From the NCBI RefSeq assembly GCF_016679925.1, contig NZ_JAEQBW010000002.1:1-64000 (forward strand): a stretch of 64,000 nucleotides of DNA, written 5' to 3'. Of this stretch, positions 28,921 through 38,425 are shown piece by piece (positions within the stretch are counted from its first letter, which is position 1; every line of letters begins with the position of its first letter). The stretch comes from Marivirga aurantiaca (GTDB lineage: Bacteria; Bacteroidota; Bacteroidia; Cytophagales; Cyclobacteriaceae). The translations under genes were made by a program, and so were the position numbers. The notes under the pieces were generated by a model. That model did not search any database. It had not been told where the DNA came from and worked only from the letters and a program-made list of their open reading frames with translations.

Positions 28921-29967
28921 AGACTTCTGATAAAAACTACTATTCTTTCCTTTGTCTTATTGACGATTATAATAAGCGTTAATGTTATTGGAGATCCTGC
29001 TAGAATATTTGATGATAATTATGAAGCAGAAATGGTATCCATTTTAAAGGATAATTATAATGTGACGAATATTAGTAACTATGACGATAGGGCATTTCAA
29101 AAAAAAATCATTCCAAATTTACCAACTTCTCCAGATATTTTAGTTGTAGGTTCAAGTAGAACCATGCTAATTGGTAATAACCTTTCTGATGACTTGAGTA
29201 TTTATAATAATTCTGTTAATAGAGCGAGTATTTATGACATAATTGGTATTTACCAACTATACGTAGATAATAAGATATTACCTGAAAAGATAATTTTGGG
29301 GATAGACCCGGGGGGCTTCAACGACAATAATCAAGACAATAGATGGTTCTCTCTTAGGAAAGAATACAACAAATTTATTGGCAAAAATGACCAGGGAAAT
29401 CACCTTGATCTGACTAAAATAAAGCAATTGATTTCTATAACTTATTTTCAAGAATCCATACGGAATTTACCTAAAGTAATAAATGGAGAAGATAGACCTA
29501 TCCCTACCTTGGTGGTAAATAATTTGAGCAATACAATATTAACCGATGGCTCTTTAAAATATGACATTAGGATGGATAGTGTTGATAATCAGACAATTGT
29601 GAAGAAATCGTTAGAGGCATTTAATAATGAAGGTTTTGGGTTGAATAGTTTTACAGAGATTTCACTAGAAAGGATAAATGATTTTCAACAATTGATTAAT
29701 CATGCTAAATCCCAAAATATTGAGATTGAATTATATATGTCTCCATTTAACCCACATATTTATCAGGATTTAATTGATAAATATCCAATAATATTAGAAG
29801 TTGAAGCTATGGTTAAAAATATAGGTGAGACTAATAACATCTCTACTTTTGGCTCATATGACCCCACCACCTTGAATCTAAGTGTGGATGATTTCTATGA
29901 TGGTTGGCATTTAAAAACAGATATTATAATGAATATATTTAAAAAACAACTTGATTTAAAAGAGTAG
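28915..29967 (+). CDS. SGNH/DltD-like membrane-anchored protein, MBOAT partner
   Basis: An N-terminal anchor helix (LIKTTILSFVLLTIIISVNV) precedes an extracytoplasmic domain of about 320 residues. ILVVGSSRTMLIGN (near 75-88) is the block I Ser region of SGNH/DltD-like folds, and DDFYDGWHLK near the C-terminus carries the Asp-x-x-His type pair. It follows an MBOAT gene by 121 bp, and MBOAT plus SGNH pairs commonly O-acylate polysaccharides. Whether it is the acyl acceptor-side transferase or an esterase is open. The start codon lies inside the end of an interspersed repeat (28816-28920), so its translation start may have been supplied by that element. Confidence 0.65.
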   Translation: MKRLLIKTTILSFVLLTIIISVNVIGDPARIFDDNYEAEMVSILKDNYNVTNISNYDDRAFQKKIIPNLPTSPDILVVGSSRTMLIGNNLSDDLSIYNNSVNRASIYDIIGIYQLYVDNKILPEKIILGIDPGGFNDNNQDNRWFSLRKEYNKFIGKNDQGNHLDLTKIKQLISITYFQESIRNLPKVINGEDRPIPTLVVNNLSNTILTDGSLKYDIRMDSVDNQTIVKKSLEAFNNEGFGLNSFTEISLERINDFQQLINHAKSQNIEIELYMSPFNPHIYQDLIDKYPIILEVEAMVKNIGETNNISTFGSYDPTTLNLSVDDFYDGWHLKTDIIMNIFKKQLDLKE

Positions 29968-30095
29968 TTTTTCCTTAGTGATTTATATTTTAACAATAGT
30001 TGCAGATTGAATGCTCTTTTAGCTGGGTGTGTTTATTGTAGTTTGATCAACTTCTAAAAAAACAGAGTGAATCATTTCTTTCCAATCATTTAATA

Positions 30096-30103
30096 TATCT
30101 TTG
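30096..30103 (+). promoter_or_regulatory. Possible -7 box ahead of the ABC exporter gene
   Basis: TATCTTTG fits TAnnTTTG and lies 30 bp before the ATG at 30134, after a 166-bp gap; there is no clear TTG at -33. It would allow an internal promoter for the exporter and nonulosonate genes. Confidence 0.3.
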
Positions 30104-30133
30104 AATAATTCTTTGAATAGGATATAAAAAATT

Positions 30134-31933
30134 ATGAATGTCATTAAATCTTTAATAAAAAAATACTTTCAATACTTTTCTTATTTTTACTCTCATTTAA
30201 AATACAGAGTATTTATTTCTCTTATACTTAGTTTATTAGTGGGGGTATTGGATGGTCTTGGATTGGCTATGTTTTTGCCTTTGTTGCAAATGACAGATGG
30301 TTCCAATCAGGAAGTAGATACAGAACAATTAGGTAGTTTATCCTTTTTAGTCGAAGGCTTTGCTGAATTAGGAATTCCATTTAATTTATTTAGTGTGCTT
30401 TTAATCATTTTTTTCTTTTTTTCATGTAAGGGTATAATGAAATTTTTAGAAGGATATTATAGGGTTATTTACCAACAATATTTTATCAAAAATATCAGAA
30501 TCAGCAATGCTGATTTACTTTCCAATTATAGCTATAATGCCTTCGTTACTTCAGATTCTGGTAAAATTCAAAATACATTTTCTGGTGAAGTGCAAAGAGT
30601 GAATGCGGCTTATAAACACTATTTCTTGGCTGTTCAATCAATTGTCTTGGTAATTGTTTACTTAACTTTGGCTTTTTTATCTAATCCACAATTTGCCTTA
30701 ATTGTTATTATTGGTGGTGTATTAACTAATTTCATTTTTAAAAACCTTTATGCAATAACGAAAAAAAAATCAACTCAGATTACTAAGGAAATGCATGAAT
30801 TCCAAGGTTTACTCATTCAAAAAGTGAGTAATTTTAAGTATTTAAAAGCAACTGGTTTTATCTATTCTTATGCCAATAAGCTCAAAAGCAAAATTGAAGA
30901 AATAGAGCAATCACAAAGGAAGATAGGTATGTTAGGAGCTACTCTTCAGGCTTTACGTGAGCCTTTGACAATTTTAATTGTAGTAACTGCAATAATTTTA
31001 CAAGTATTTATATTCAATAAACCATTAGGACTTATAATATTGAGTTTATTGTTTCTATACAGAGCCCTTTCATCATTAATGACAATACAGAATTACTGGA
31101 ATAATTTCCTAGGAGTTTCAGGATCGTTGGACAACATGACTGAATTCACTAAAGATTTAAAAGCGAATAAAGAATCCTTTGGGAAAGTCCCCTTTAAAGG
31201 TTTTAAGACAAAATTGAAAATCAGCGAAGTGGTCTTTGCTTTTGAAAAAGAAAAAATACTTGATAACATAAGTTTTGATATCAATAAAAATGAGTCAATT
31301 GCCATAGTAGGAGAAAGTGGCTCCGGTAAAACAACTTTGTTGAATATTTTGGCAGGACTGATAAAGCCAATAGAGGGAGTTATAACAATTGATGAAATGA
31401 AAATGAAAGAGTTAGATATTCGCACTTTTCAAAAGCGGATAGGCTATATAACTCAAGAACCAGTAATATTTAGTGACAATGTATACAACAATGTCACTTT
31501 TTGGGATAAAAGAACTCCTGAAAATATAAAACGTTTCAATGAAGCATTAAGACAAGCAGCAATTTTTGACTTTGTTAATGAGTTAGAGTTAAAAGACCAA
31601 ACGCAACTGGGTAATAATGGTATTAATTTAAGTGGTGGGCAACGACAAAGAATTTCCATCTCACGAGAGCTTTATAAGGAAGTTGATTTTCTAATGATGG
31701 ACGAGGCTACCTCTTCTTTAGATTCGGAAACTGAAAAAGCCATTCAGGAAAACATTGATGTACTAAAAGGAAAGTATACGATAATTACTATCGCACATCG
31801 GTTATCAACTGTGAAAAATGCAGATAAGATTATTCTATTGAATAAGGGAACAATTGATAAAATAGGTACTTTTGAAGAGTTGCTTGAACAATCAGGTAGT
31901 TTCAAAAGAATGGTTAGTTTACAAGAGTTTTAA
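30134..31933 (+). CDS. ABC exporter, fused permease and ATPase (PglK/MsbA-like)
   Basis: The 599-residue half-transporter has a transmembrane domain of about six helices (residues about 20-320) followed by a nucleotide-binding domain. The domain carries Walker A GESGSGKTT (near 393), Q-loop IGYITQEP, signature LSGGQRQRIS (near 499), Walker B VDFLMMDEATSSLD (near 517-530) and the His-switch TIAHRLST. Such homodimeric exporters flip lipid-linked oligosaccharides or lipids. In this locus, which has no Wzx-type flippase, it is the best candidate for moving the lipid-linked glycan across the inner membrane. It is tightly coupled to legB, one base after its stop. Confidence 0.85.
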   Translation: MNVIKSLIKKYFQYFSYFYSHLKYRVFISLILSLLVGVLDGLGLAMFLPLLQMTDGSNQEVDTEQLGSLSFLVEGFAELGIPFNLFSVLLIIFFFFSCKGIMKFLEGYYRVIYQQYFIKNIRISNADLLSNYSYNAFVTSDSGKIQNTFSGEVQRVNAAYKHYFLAVQSIVLVIVYLTLAFLSNPQFALIVIIGGVLTNFIFKNLYAITKKKSTQITKEMHEFQGLLIQKVSNFKYLKATGFIYSYANKLKSKIEEIEQSQRKIGMLGATLQALREPLTILIVVTAIILQVFIFNKPLGLIILSLLFLYRALSSLMTIQNYWNNFLGVSGSLDNMTEFTKDLKANKESFGKVPFKGFKTKLKISEVVFAFEKEKILDNISFDINKNESIAIVGESGSGKTTLLNILAGLIKPIEGVITIDEMKMKELDIRTFQKRIGYITQEPVIFSDNVYNNVTFWDKRTPENIKRFNEALRQAAIFDFVNELELKDQTQLGNNGINLSGGQRQRISISRELYKEVDFLMMDEATSSLDSETEKAIQENIDVLKGKYTIITIAHRLSTVKNADKIILLNKGTIDKIGTFEELLEQSGSFKRMVSLQEF

Positions 31934-31934
31934 T

Positions 31935-32930
31935 ATGTTAAAAAATAGAAAAATACTAGTCACTGGAGCTGATGGCTTTATAGGAAGTCATCTGGCTGAA
32001 AAATTGGTAGATGATGGCTATAAAGTTAAAGCCTTTGTTTATTATAATTCTTTTAGCTCCTGGGGGTGGTTAGATACTTTGCCGAAAGAAAAATTAGCAA
32101 AAATAGAGATATTTTCCGGAGATATTCGTGATCCTAACGGGGTAAGAACTGCCATGAAAGACGTGGATATTGTATTTCATTTAGCAGCTTTAATAGCTAT
32201 ACCTTTTAGTTATCATTCTCCCGATTCTTATGTAGATACTAATGTAAAAGGAACACTCAATATAGTTCAGGCAGCTAAAGACTTGGGAACCGAAAGAGTA
32301 TTAGTGACTTCTACTTCCGAAGTTTACGGCACAGCTCAGTTTGTTCCTATTACCGAAGAACATCCTAAACAACCTCAATCACCTTATTCAGCCAGTAAAA
32401 TTGGGGCCGATGCTATTGCAGATTCATTTTATAGAAGTTTTGATTTACCTTTAACCATTGTACGCCCATTCAATACTTATGGGCCGCGACAATCTGCCAG
32501 AGCAGTTATACCTACTATTATCACTCAATTATTAAATGGAAAAAAAGAGATTAAATTAGGAGATATTACCCCAACCAGAGATTTACTTTTTGTGAAAGAT
32601 ACTGTTAATGGTTTTATTGAAATCGCAAAATGTGAGAAGCTCATTGGGCATGAAGTAAACATTGCTACTCAATCTGAAATTTCCATTAAGGATTTAGCCA
32701 TGGAAATGATCAATCAAATTAATCCGGAGGCTTATATATTGACAGATGATGAGCGAATGAGGCCGGAGAAAAGTGAAGTGTTCAGACTATTTGGCTCAAA
32801 TGAAAAATTAAAAAAATATACAAATTGGGAACCGCAGTACACTTTAGTAGAAGGTATTAAGGAAACCATTGAATGGTTTTCCAACAAGGAAAACCTTGCC
32901 AAGTACAAAGCTGATATTTACAATGTATGA
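31935..32930 (+). CDS. legB: NAD-dependent nucleotide-sugar 4,6-dehydratase, LegB type
   Basis: This 331-residue extended SDR has GxxGxxG at 11-17 (GADGFIG), Thr/Ser-Glu in TSTSEVYG (dehydratase-type Glu after Ser), and YSASK. FNTYGPRQSARAVIPTII and GDITPTRDLLFVKDT match the LegB group, which converts (GDP- or UDP-)GlcNAc to the 4-keto-6-deoxy sugar, the first step of legionaminic-type acid synthesis. The frame is open upstream inside the ABC gene (to 31872), but ATG 31935 starts at the conserved N-terminus. The stop overlaps the start of legI by 4 bp. The aminotransferase that normally follows (LegC) is absent. Confidence 0.85.
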   Translation: MLKNRKILVTGADGFIGSHLAEKLVDDGYKVKAFVYYNSFSSWGWLDTLPKEKLAKIEIFSGDIRDPNGVRTAMKDVDIVFHLAALIAIPFSYHSPDSYVDTNVKGTLNIVQAAKDLGTERVLVTSTSEVYGTAQFVPITEEHPKQPQSPYSASKIGADAIADSFYRSFDLPLTIVRPFNTYGPRQSARAVIPTIITQLLNGKKEIKLGDITPTRDLLFVKDTVNGFIEIAKCEKLIGHEVNIATQSEISIKDLAMEMINQINPEAYILTDDERMRPEKSEVFRLFGSNEKLKKYTNWEPQYTLVEGIKETIEWFSNKENLAKYKADIYNV

Positions 32931-33958
32931 TCAACCTTCAAAAGACAATAATTATTGCCGAGGCCGGTGTTAACCATAACGGAGATTTAGAGCGAGCAAA
33001 GGAATTGATAAAAGTCGCTGCCAAAGCAGGTGCTGACTTTGTTAAGTTTCAGACTTTTAAGGCAGATAAAATTGTGAGTAAACAAGCTAAAAAAGCCTCC
33101 TATCAAGCTAAAAATATTAATGATGGTGACGATTCTCAGTATAATATGCTTAAAAAGTTAGAAATTCCTGATGCATGGTATCCAGAATTATTAGATCTAT
33201 GCAAATTAGAAGGTATTAAGTTCCTATCTACAGGATTTGATAATGATAGTATTAATTTTTTAGATGAATTACCCATAGAATTATTTAAAATTCCTTCAGG
33301 TGAAATCACTAATAAACCCTATTTAGAACATATTGCTACCAAGAAAAAACCAGTAATACTATCGACTGGGATGGCAGATATAAAAGAAATTAAGGATGCT
33401 GTAACAGTATTGATTAATGCAGGATTAGATAAATCAGGTTTAACAATTCTTCATTGCAATACTGAGTATCCTACGCCTATGGCAGATGTTAATCTGAAAG
33501 CCATGTTACATATTAAAAAAGAACTAGGTGTTGAGATAGGTTATTCCGATCATACTTTAGGGATTGAAGTACCAATAGCTGCAGTTGCGCTAGGTGCCAA
33601 AGTAATAGAGAAACATTTCACTTTAGATAGAAATTTACCCGGCCCGGATCATAAAGCTTCACTGGAGCCTGATGAGCTATTCGAAATGATAAAATCTATT
33701 CGAAATATTGAAATGGCTATTGGTGGAAATGGCATAAAAGAGCCTAGCACTAGTGAAAAAGAAAATAAAAAGGTAGTAAGAAAGAGTATACATACGAGTA
33801 AGGCATTGGCTAAAGGTCATGTAATTAAAGAAAGTGACTTAATAGCATTAAGACCAGGAGATGGTTTATCAATGATGAATGATTCTCAAGTAATCGGTAG
33901 GAAGTTGGCCAGAGATTTAAATGAATTCCATAAAATTTCAATAAGCGATCTATTATGA
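32927..33958 (+). CDS. legI: Nonulosonic acid synthase (NeuB/LegI family)
   Basis: The enzyme condenses a 6-carbon amino sugar with phosphoenolpyruvate to give a nine-carbon nonulosonic acid. The 343 residues comprise a TIM barrel (IIAEAGVNHNGDLERAKELI, ADFVKFQTFK, FKIPSGEI, LSTGMADIKEI, HCNTEYPTP, IGYSDHTLGIEVP, EKHFTLDR) and a C-terminal SAF/antifreeze-like domain (about 280-343: VRKSIHTSKALAKGHVI, IALRPGDG). The genetic context with legB, ptmE-like and ptmA-like genes argues for legionaminic-type rather than sialic acid. It overlaps legB and legG by 4 bp on each side. Confidence 0.92.
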   Translation: MINLQKTIIIAEAGVNHNGDLERAKELIKVAAKAGADFVKFQTFKADKIVSKQAKKASYQAKNINDGDDSQYNMLKKLEIPDAWYPELLDLCKLEGIKFLSTGFDNDSINFLDELPIELFKIPSGEITNKPYLEHIATKKKPVILSTGMADIKEIKDAVTVLINAGLDKSGLTILHCNTEYPTPMADVNLKAMLHIKKELGVEIGYSDHTLGIEVPIAAVALGAKVIEKHFTLDRNLPGPDHKASLEPDELFEMIKSIRNIEMAIGGNGIKEPSTSEKENKKVVRKSIHTSKALAKGHVIKESDLIALRPGDGLSMMNDSQVIGRKLARDLNEFHKISISDLL

Positions 33959-35109
33959 GAAAAATTTGTATTGTTACTGGGACTCGTGCGGAATTTGGCT
34001 TAATGTATTGGCTTATTAAAGGTATACAAGAGGATATGGACTTGGAATTACAACTTGTTGTTACAGGTATGCACTTATCTCCTGAGTTTGGATTAACCTA
34101 CCAAAATATTGAAGAAAGTGGATTTATAATCAATAAAAAGGTTGAAATACTTCTTTCTTCTGACAGCCCTATAGGTATCTCTAAATCAATGGGATTAGCA
34201 ATGATATCTTTCTCTGAATGTTTTGAAGAATTGAAGCCAGATATTGTTGTTGTACTTGGAGATAGGTTTGAGATTTTTTCAGTTGCTGCTGCGGCAATGA
34301 TCACGAAAATTCCGATTGGGCACATTCACGGTGGGGAAGCAACAGAAGGTTTAATAGATGAGTCTATAAGGCATTCGGTTACTAAGATGGCTCATTTGCA
34401 TTTTGCAGCTACTGAATTATATAAAAAGAGAATTATTCAATTAGGAGAGCAGCCAAATAAGGTCTTCAATGTAGGAAGCCCGGGAATTGATAATATAGCT
34501 AAACTGAATTTATTAAATAGAAATGAATTTCAGGATGCTATAAACTTTAAACTCGGCAAAATTAATGCGTTAGTTACTTTTCATCCAGTCACTTTGGAAA
34601 ATAATACTACAGAATTTCAATTCAATGAATTATTGAATGCGATTGAATTATTTCCGGAATTATCTGTAATTTTCACAAAACCAAATGCTGATACAAATGG
34701 AAGAGTGATTATTTCAATGATAGATGAATTTGTTCAAAAAAATCCTAAAAAGTATTGTGGATTTACATCATTGGGGCAATTAAGATATTTGTCTTCTCTA
34801 AAACATGTAGATATTGTTATTGGGAATTCATCAAGTGGATTGACGGAAGTCCCTTCATTTAAAATACCTACCGTAAATATTGGAGATAGACAGAAGGGAA
34901 GGATGAAGGCGAGATCAGTCTTGGATTGTTTGCCGGAAAAGGATTCTATAAGTGTTTCTATCAAAAAAGCTCTTAGCTCTTCCTTTATGAAAGAGATTGA
35001 AAATGTTGAGAATCCATATGGAGATGGAGGAGCCTCTGATAAAATAATTGAGGTGTTAAAAAGTGTTGACTTGAATAATATCCTAAAAAAAGAATTTTAT
35101 AATTTATGA
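33955..35109 (+). CDS. legG: Hydrolysing nucleotide-sugar 2-epimerase (NeuC/LegG family)
   Basis: The enzyme removes the nucleotide and inverts C2 of a nucleotide-activated amino sugar to give the ManNAc-like substrate of the synthase. The 384-residue GT-B-like fold shows VTGTRAEFGLMYWLI near residue 7, VVLGDRFEIFSVA, IPIGHIHGGEATEGLIDESI, HFAATELYKKRI, VGSPGIDNI and NSSSGLTEVPSF. All are typical of hydrolysing 2-epimerases acting in sialic and legionaminic acid pathways. It overlaps its neighbours by 4 bp (ATGA), so translational coupling is likely. Confidence 0.9.
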   Translation: MRKICIVTGTRAEFGLMYWLIKGIQEDMDLELQLVVTGMHLSPEFGLTYQNIEESGFIINKKVEILLSSDSPIGISKSMGLAMISFSECFEELKPDIVVVLGDRFEIFSVAAAAMITKIPIGHIHGGEATEGLIDESIRHSVTKMAHLHFAATELYKKRIIQLGEQPNKVFNVGSPGIDNIAKLNLLNRNEFQDAINFKLGKINALVTFHPVTLENNTTEFQFNELLNAIELFPELSVIFTKPNADTNGRVIISMIDEFVQKNPKKYCGFTSLGQLRYLSSLKHVDIVIGNSSSGLTEVPSFKIPTVNIGDRQKGRMKARSVLDCLPEKDSISVSIKKALSSSFMKEIENVENPYGDGGASDKIIEVLKSVDLNNILKKEFYNL

Positions 35110-35993
35110 AAATTTTCTTTATCGGAAATGTCAAATTCTCTAGTGAATTGCTAAAATCTATTTTAAGGGTTGATTTTATTGAAATAGTTGGGGTAGCAAC
35201 AAAATCGAAATCTGATTTCAACAGTGATCATTATGATCTTTCTAAACTAATAGAAAAGGAAAATATACCTTATAAATATGTTAAGGATATAAATGCGCCT
35301 CATATTGTTGAATGGATTAAATCTTTAGCACCAGATTATATATTTTGTTTTGGGTGGTCTTCATTATTGAAGGAGAAAGTATTACAAATAACTCCAAATA
35401 GAGTAATAGGATACCATCCTGCCAAAATTCCAGAAAACAGAGGGCGTCATCCTCTCATCTGGGCATTAGTATTAGGTTTAAAAGAAACAGGTTCAACATT
35501 TTTTATAATGGATCAATCTGCGGATACAGGAGATATAATAAGTCAAGAAGCTGTGAAAATTGATAAAAGTGACACTGCTCTGACCTTATACAATAAAATA
35601 ATTGAAACTGCTATTACTCAAATACATGAATTATTGCCTAAAATGGTTTCTAATAGTATCGTTTTAAAAAAACAACCCCTTTCCAAAGGTAATGAATGGA
35701 GAAAACGGTCAAGAAATGATGGGTTAATTGATTTTAGAATGAATAGTCAATCTATATACAATCTGGTTAGAGCATTAACAAAGCCGTATCCTGGAGCCGA
35801 AATCCAATTTGCGCATGAAAGATATCAAATTTGGGAATCGAGGATTGGAAAGTGCAATTTTCTGAATATTGAACCTGGAAAGGTGTTAAGAATAAGTGAC
35901 AATGAAATTGAAGTTAAAACTTCTGATAGTTCAATAATATTAGTAGATCATACCCTTGACCAACTACCCAAAGAAGGGGATTATTTAATTTAA
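35106..35993 (+). CDS. Formyltransferase-family protein (methionyl-tRNA / sugar N-formyltransferase fold)
   Basis: The 295-residue protein has an N-terminal formyltransferase core and a C-terminal OB-like part (from about 205). The core motif reads IGYHPAKIPENRGRHPLIWA (101-120) followed by DQSADTGDII (136-145). Compared with ArnA-type enzymes the catalytic His104 and Asp140 are kept at the same numbers, but the usual Asn at 102 is Gly. Nested inside the nonulosonate genes and overlapping legG by 4 bp, it probably N-formylates an amino-sugar intermediate using 10-formyl-THF. It is not the housekeeping Fmt, which would normally lie beside def or similar genes. Confidence 0.78.
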   Translation: MKIFFIGNVKFSSELLKSILRVDFIEIVGVATKSKSDFNSDHYDLSKLIEKENIPYKYVKDINAPHIVEWIKSLAPDYIFCFGWSSLLKEKVLQITPNRVIGYHPAKIPENRGRHPLIWALVLGLKETGSTFFIMDQSADTGDIISQEAVKIDKSDTALTLYNKIIETAITQIHELLPKMVSNSIVLKKQPLSKGNEWRKRSRNDGLIDFRMNSQSIYNLVRALTKPYPGAEIQFAHERYQIWESRIGKCNFLNIEPGKVLRISDNEIEVKTSDSSIILVDHTLDQLPKEGDYLI

Positions 35994-35997
35994 TTAT

Positions 35998-36669
35998 ATG
36001 GAAAATGTAATTGTAATATCTGCCCATCCGGATGACGAAACTCTTGGCGCTGGCGGTACAATTTTAAAGCATGTTAATAATGGAGACAAGGTTTCATGGT
36101 TAATAGCAACCAATGTTTTTGAGGATCAGGGTTTTGATAAGGAGAGAATAGAATCTAGGCAAAAAGAAATCGAAAAGGTTTCTGAGGCTTATGGATTTGA
36201 GCATGTTTTCTTTTTGGATTACCCTACCATGACCCTCAGTAGTTCAAGTCTCATCAAAATGGTGCCTGAAATATCTACAATATTTAATAAAATTAAGCCT
36301 GAAACAATCTATTGCTTAAATAGATCAGATGCACATTCTGACCATAGAGTTTTATTTGATGCAGTGATGTCTTGTACTAAATCATTCAGATATCCATATA
36401 TCAAAAAGGTACTTCTATATGAGTGCCTTTCAGAAACTGAATTTGCTCCTGCATTACCTGAAAAAGCTTTTGTACCAAATTATTTTGTTGATATTTCAGC
36501 TTATTGTCAAAAAAAAGTTGAAATTATGAAAATTTATGACTCTGAGTTAGGGGAGCATCCTTTTCCAAGATCAGAACGAAATATTAAAGCATTAGCTACT
36601 TACAGAGGTGCTACAGTAGGTGTTGAATATGCTGAAGCATTTCAAGCTATTAAAATTATTGATAAATGA
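35998..36669 (+). CDS. PIG-L family N-deacetylase
   Basis: This is a zinc-dependent deacetylase of the PIG-L/LmbE family (223 residues). The metal motif is AHPDDETLGAGGT at residues 8-20 (His-Pro-Asp-Asp), with the third ligand region in RSDAHSDHRVLFDA near 109-122. Family members remove N-acetyl from GlcNAc-containing lipids, thiols and nucleotide sugars. Placed directly after the formyltransferase and overlapping ptmE by 4 bp, it may expose an amine that the neighbour then formylates; this pairing is inferred from order only. Confidence 0.85.
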   Translation: MENVIVISAHPDDETLGAGGTILKHVNNGDKVSWLIATNVFEDQGFDKERIESRQKEIEKVSEAYGFEHVFFLDYPTMTLSSSSLIKMVPEISTIFNKIKPETIYCLNRSDAHSDHRVLFDAVMSCTKSFRYPYIKKVLLYECLSETEFAPALPEKAFVPNYFVDISAYCQKKVEIMKIYDSELGEHPFPRSERNIKALATYRGATVGVEYAEAFQAIKIIDK

Positions 36670-37709
36670 ATTATAAGAAGCATTTAGTAAATAAAAATAG
36701 CACAGTAAAAGAGGCATTGGCAAAACTGAATCAATTAGCTGCAGATGCTATTTTATTCGTGGTGGATGAGCAGAATAAGTTAATGGGTTCAATGACTGAT
36801 GGAGACGTTAGACGTGGCCTTCTAAGAGACTTTAGCATCAATGATAAAGTAACTAGGTTTATCCAACCCAACCCAAAATTTATAAGAAAAGGAGTATATG
36901 ACTTACAAAAAATCATTTCGCTAAGAGAGAAAAATTTTAAGATCATTCCTGTTTTGGATGAGCATGATAGGGTGATAAATGTGGTGAATTTTAGATTTTT
37001 AAAATCATACCTTCCTATAGATGCTATTATAATGGCTGGTGGAAGAGGGCAAAGATTAAAACCATTTACTGACAATTGTCCTAAACCCTTACTCAAAGTA
37101 GGCGATAAGCCAATTATGGAGCATAATATGAATCGCTTAATAAGCTACGGGATTGATGATTTTTGGATTTCCGTACGCTATTTGGGAGAACAAATTGAAG
37201 CATATTTTGGTGATGGTACCAACAAAAATGTTACTATTGATTACGTACATGAACAACATCCTCTTGGTACAATAGGAGCCATTGGTCAAATTAAGAACCT
37301 AAAACATAATTCTATCCTGGTTACTAATTCTGACTTGTTGACCAACTTGGATTACGAGGATTTTTACCTGAATTTTATTGAGTCAAAAGCTGATTTAGCA
37401 GTTGTCACTATTCCTTATGAAGTGAATATTCCTTATGCTGTTTTGGAAACAAGCAATGGGCATGTGGTTTCTTTTAAAGAGAAGCCGACCTATACTTATT
37501 TTTCCAATGGAGGGGTTTACCTAATGAAAAAAGAGGTTATTGAATTAATACCCAAAGATAAATTTTATGATGCTACAGATTTAATGGAAGATTTAATTAA
37601 AGCCGGGAAAAAAGTTTTTTCTTATCCTTTAAGGGGTTATTGGCTTGATATTGGAAAACCTGAGGATTTTGAAAAGGCTAAAAAAGATATAAAATTAATT
37701 AAATTCTGA
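36666..37709 (+). CDS. ptmE: CBS-domain sugar-phosphate nucleotidylyltransferase, PtmE type
   Basis: The protein has two parts. Residues 1-115 are a CBS pair (NSTVKEALAKLNQLAADAIL, LMGSMTDGDVRRGLLR). Residues 117-347 are a nucleotidylyltransferase (IIMAGGRGQRLKPFTD near 119-134, PKPLLKVGDKPI, VTNSDLLTN, GYWLDIGKPEDFEKA). The same CBS-transferase fusion occurs in Campylobacter PtmE, which makes GDP-GlcN(Ac) for the legionaminic pathway. That makes a GDP-sugar route likely here too. It shares one base with legF (TGATG). Confidence 0.85.
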   Translation: MNYKKHLVNKNSTVKEALAKLNQLAADAILFVVDEQNKLMGSMTDGDVRRGLLRDFSINDKVTRFIQPNPKFIRKGVYDLQKIISLREKNFKIIPVLDEHDRVINVVNFRFLKSYLPIDAIIMAGGRGQRLKPFTDNCPKPLLKVGDKPIMEHNMNRLISYGIDDFWISVRYLGEQIEAYFGDGTNKNVTIDYVHEQHPLGTIGAIGQIKNLKHNSILVTNSDLLTNLDYEDFYLNFIESKADLAVVTIPYEVNIPYAVLETSNGHVVSFKEKPTYTYFSNGGVYLMKKEVIELIPKDKFYDATDLMEDLIKAGKKVFSYPLRGYWLDIGKPEDFEKAKKDIKLIKF

Positions 37710-38425
37710 TGAACATACTTATTACCATATGTGCAAGGGGTGGTTCTAAAGGAATACCCGGTAAAAACATTAAACCATTAAATGGAAAGCCTTTACTTCA
37801 TTACACTTTGGAGCATGCCTTGGAGTTTATTAATTTACATAATGGAAAGATTCAATTAAGTACTGATGATGCTTCAATTTTAAATTGTGCAAAAGAACTA
37901 GGCTATCATACCCAATATGTCCGACCTAAGGTGATGGCCACTGACAGAGCGGGAAAGTTAGATGCCATAAGAGATGCCTGGAAATATGCCGAAGAGATAA
38001 ATAAATGTTCCTTCGATTTTGTATTAGATATGGATGTTACTTCTCCGTTACGTACAATAGCTGATTTAAATTCAGCATTGGAAAAATTAGTAAACCATTC
38101 ATCTGCATTAAATATTTTCTCAGTTAATCCTGCGGCCAGAAATCCTTATTTCAATATGGTGGAAGAACTGGAGAATGGGTTTGTTAAATTAGTAAAAGAT
38201 GGAGGGCTTATTAAATCAAGACAGCTTGCCCCAAAGGTTTACGATATGAATGCTTCTTTTTACATTTTTAAAAGAGAATTTATGACGAGTGATTTACCTA
38301 CTGTGATTACCGATCACTCTATTGTTTACGAAATGCCTCATCTATGTTTTGACCTTGATCATTCAATTGATTTTACTATTATGGAATTGTTGTTGCAACA
38401 AAATGTGCTTGATTTTAAAATATGA
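37709..38425 (+). CDS. legF: CMP-nonulosonic acid cytidylyltransferase (LegF/PtmB, NeuA-like)
   Basis: The enzyme activates the nine-carbon acid with CTP to CMP-sugar, the donor for transfer. The 238-residue sequence has the ARGGSKGIPGKNIKPLNGKP nucleotide-binding loop at 9-28, LQLSTDD-type and FVLDMDVTSPLRTIADL segments, and the final ITDHSIVYEMPHLCFDLDHS motif. Among NeuA-like proteins this short single-domain form is typical of legionaminic clusters. It overlaps the following oxidoreductase by 4 bp. Specificity for Leg, Neu or Pse cannot be read directly, and the call rests on the neighbours. Confidence 0.88.
   Translation: MNILITICARGGSKGIPGKNIKPLNGKPLLHYTLEHALEFINLHNGKIQLSTDDASILNCAKELGYHTQYVRPKVMATDRAGKLDAIRDAWKYAEEINKCSFDFVLDMDVTSPLRTIADLNSALEKLVNHSSALNIFSVNPAARNPYFNMVEELENGFVKLVKDGGLIKSRQLAPKVYDMNASFYIFKREFMTSDLPTVITDHSIVYEMPHLCFDLDHSIDFTIMELLLQQNVLDFKI

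Noticed and set aside
37709-38425. Assignment as sialic-acid neuA
   Set aside because: The neighbours (legB, ptmE-like, ptmA-like) fit the legionaminic pathway better; sequence alone does not separate the two.
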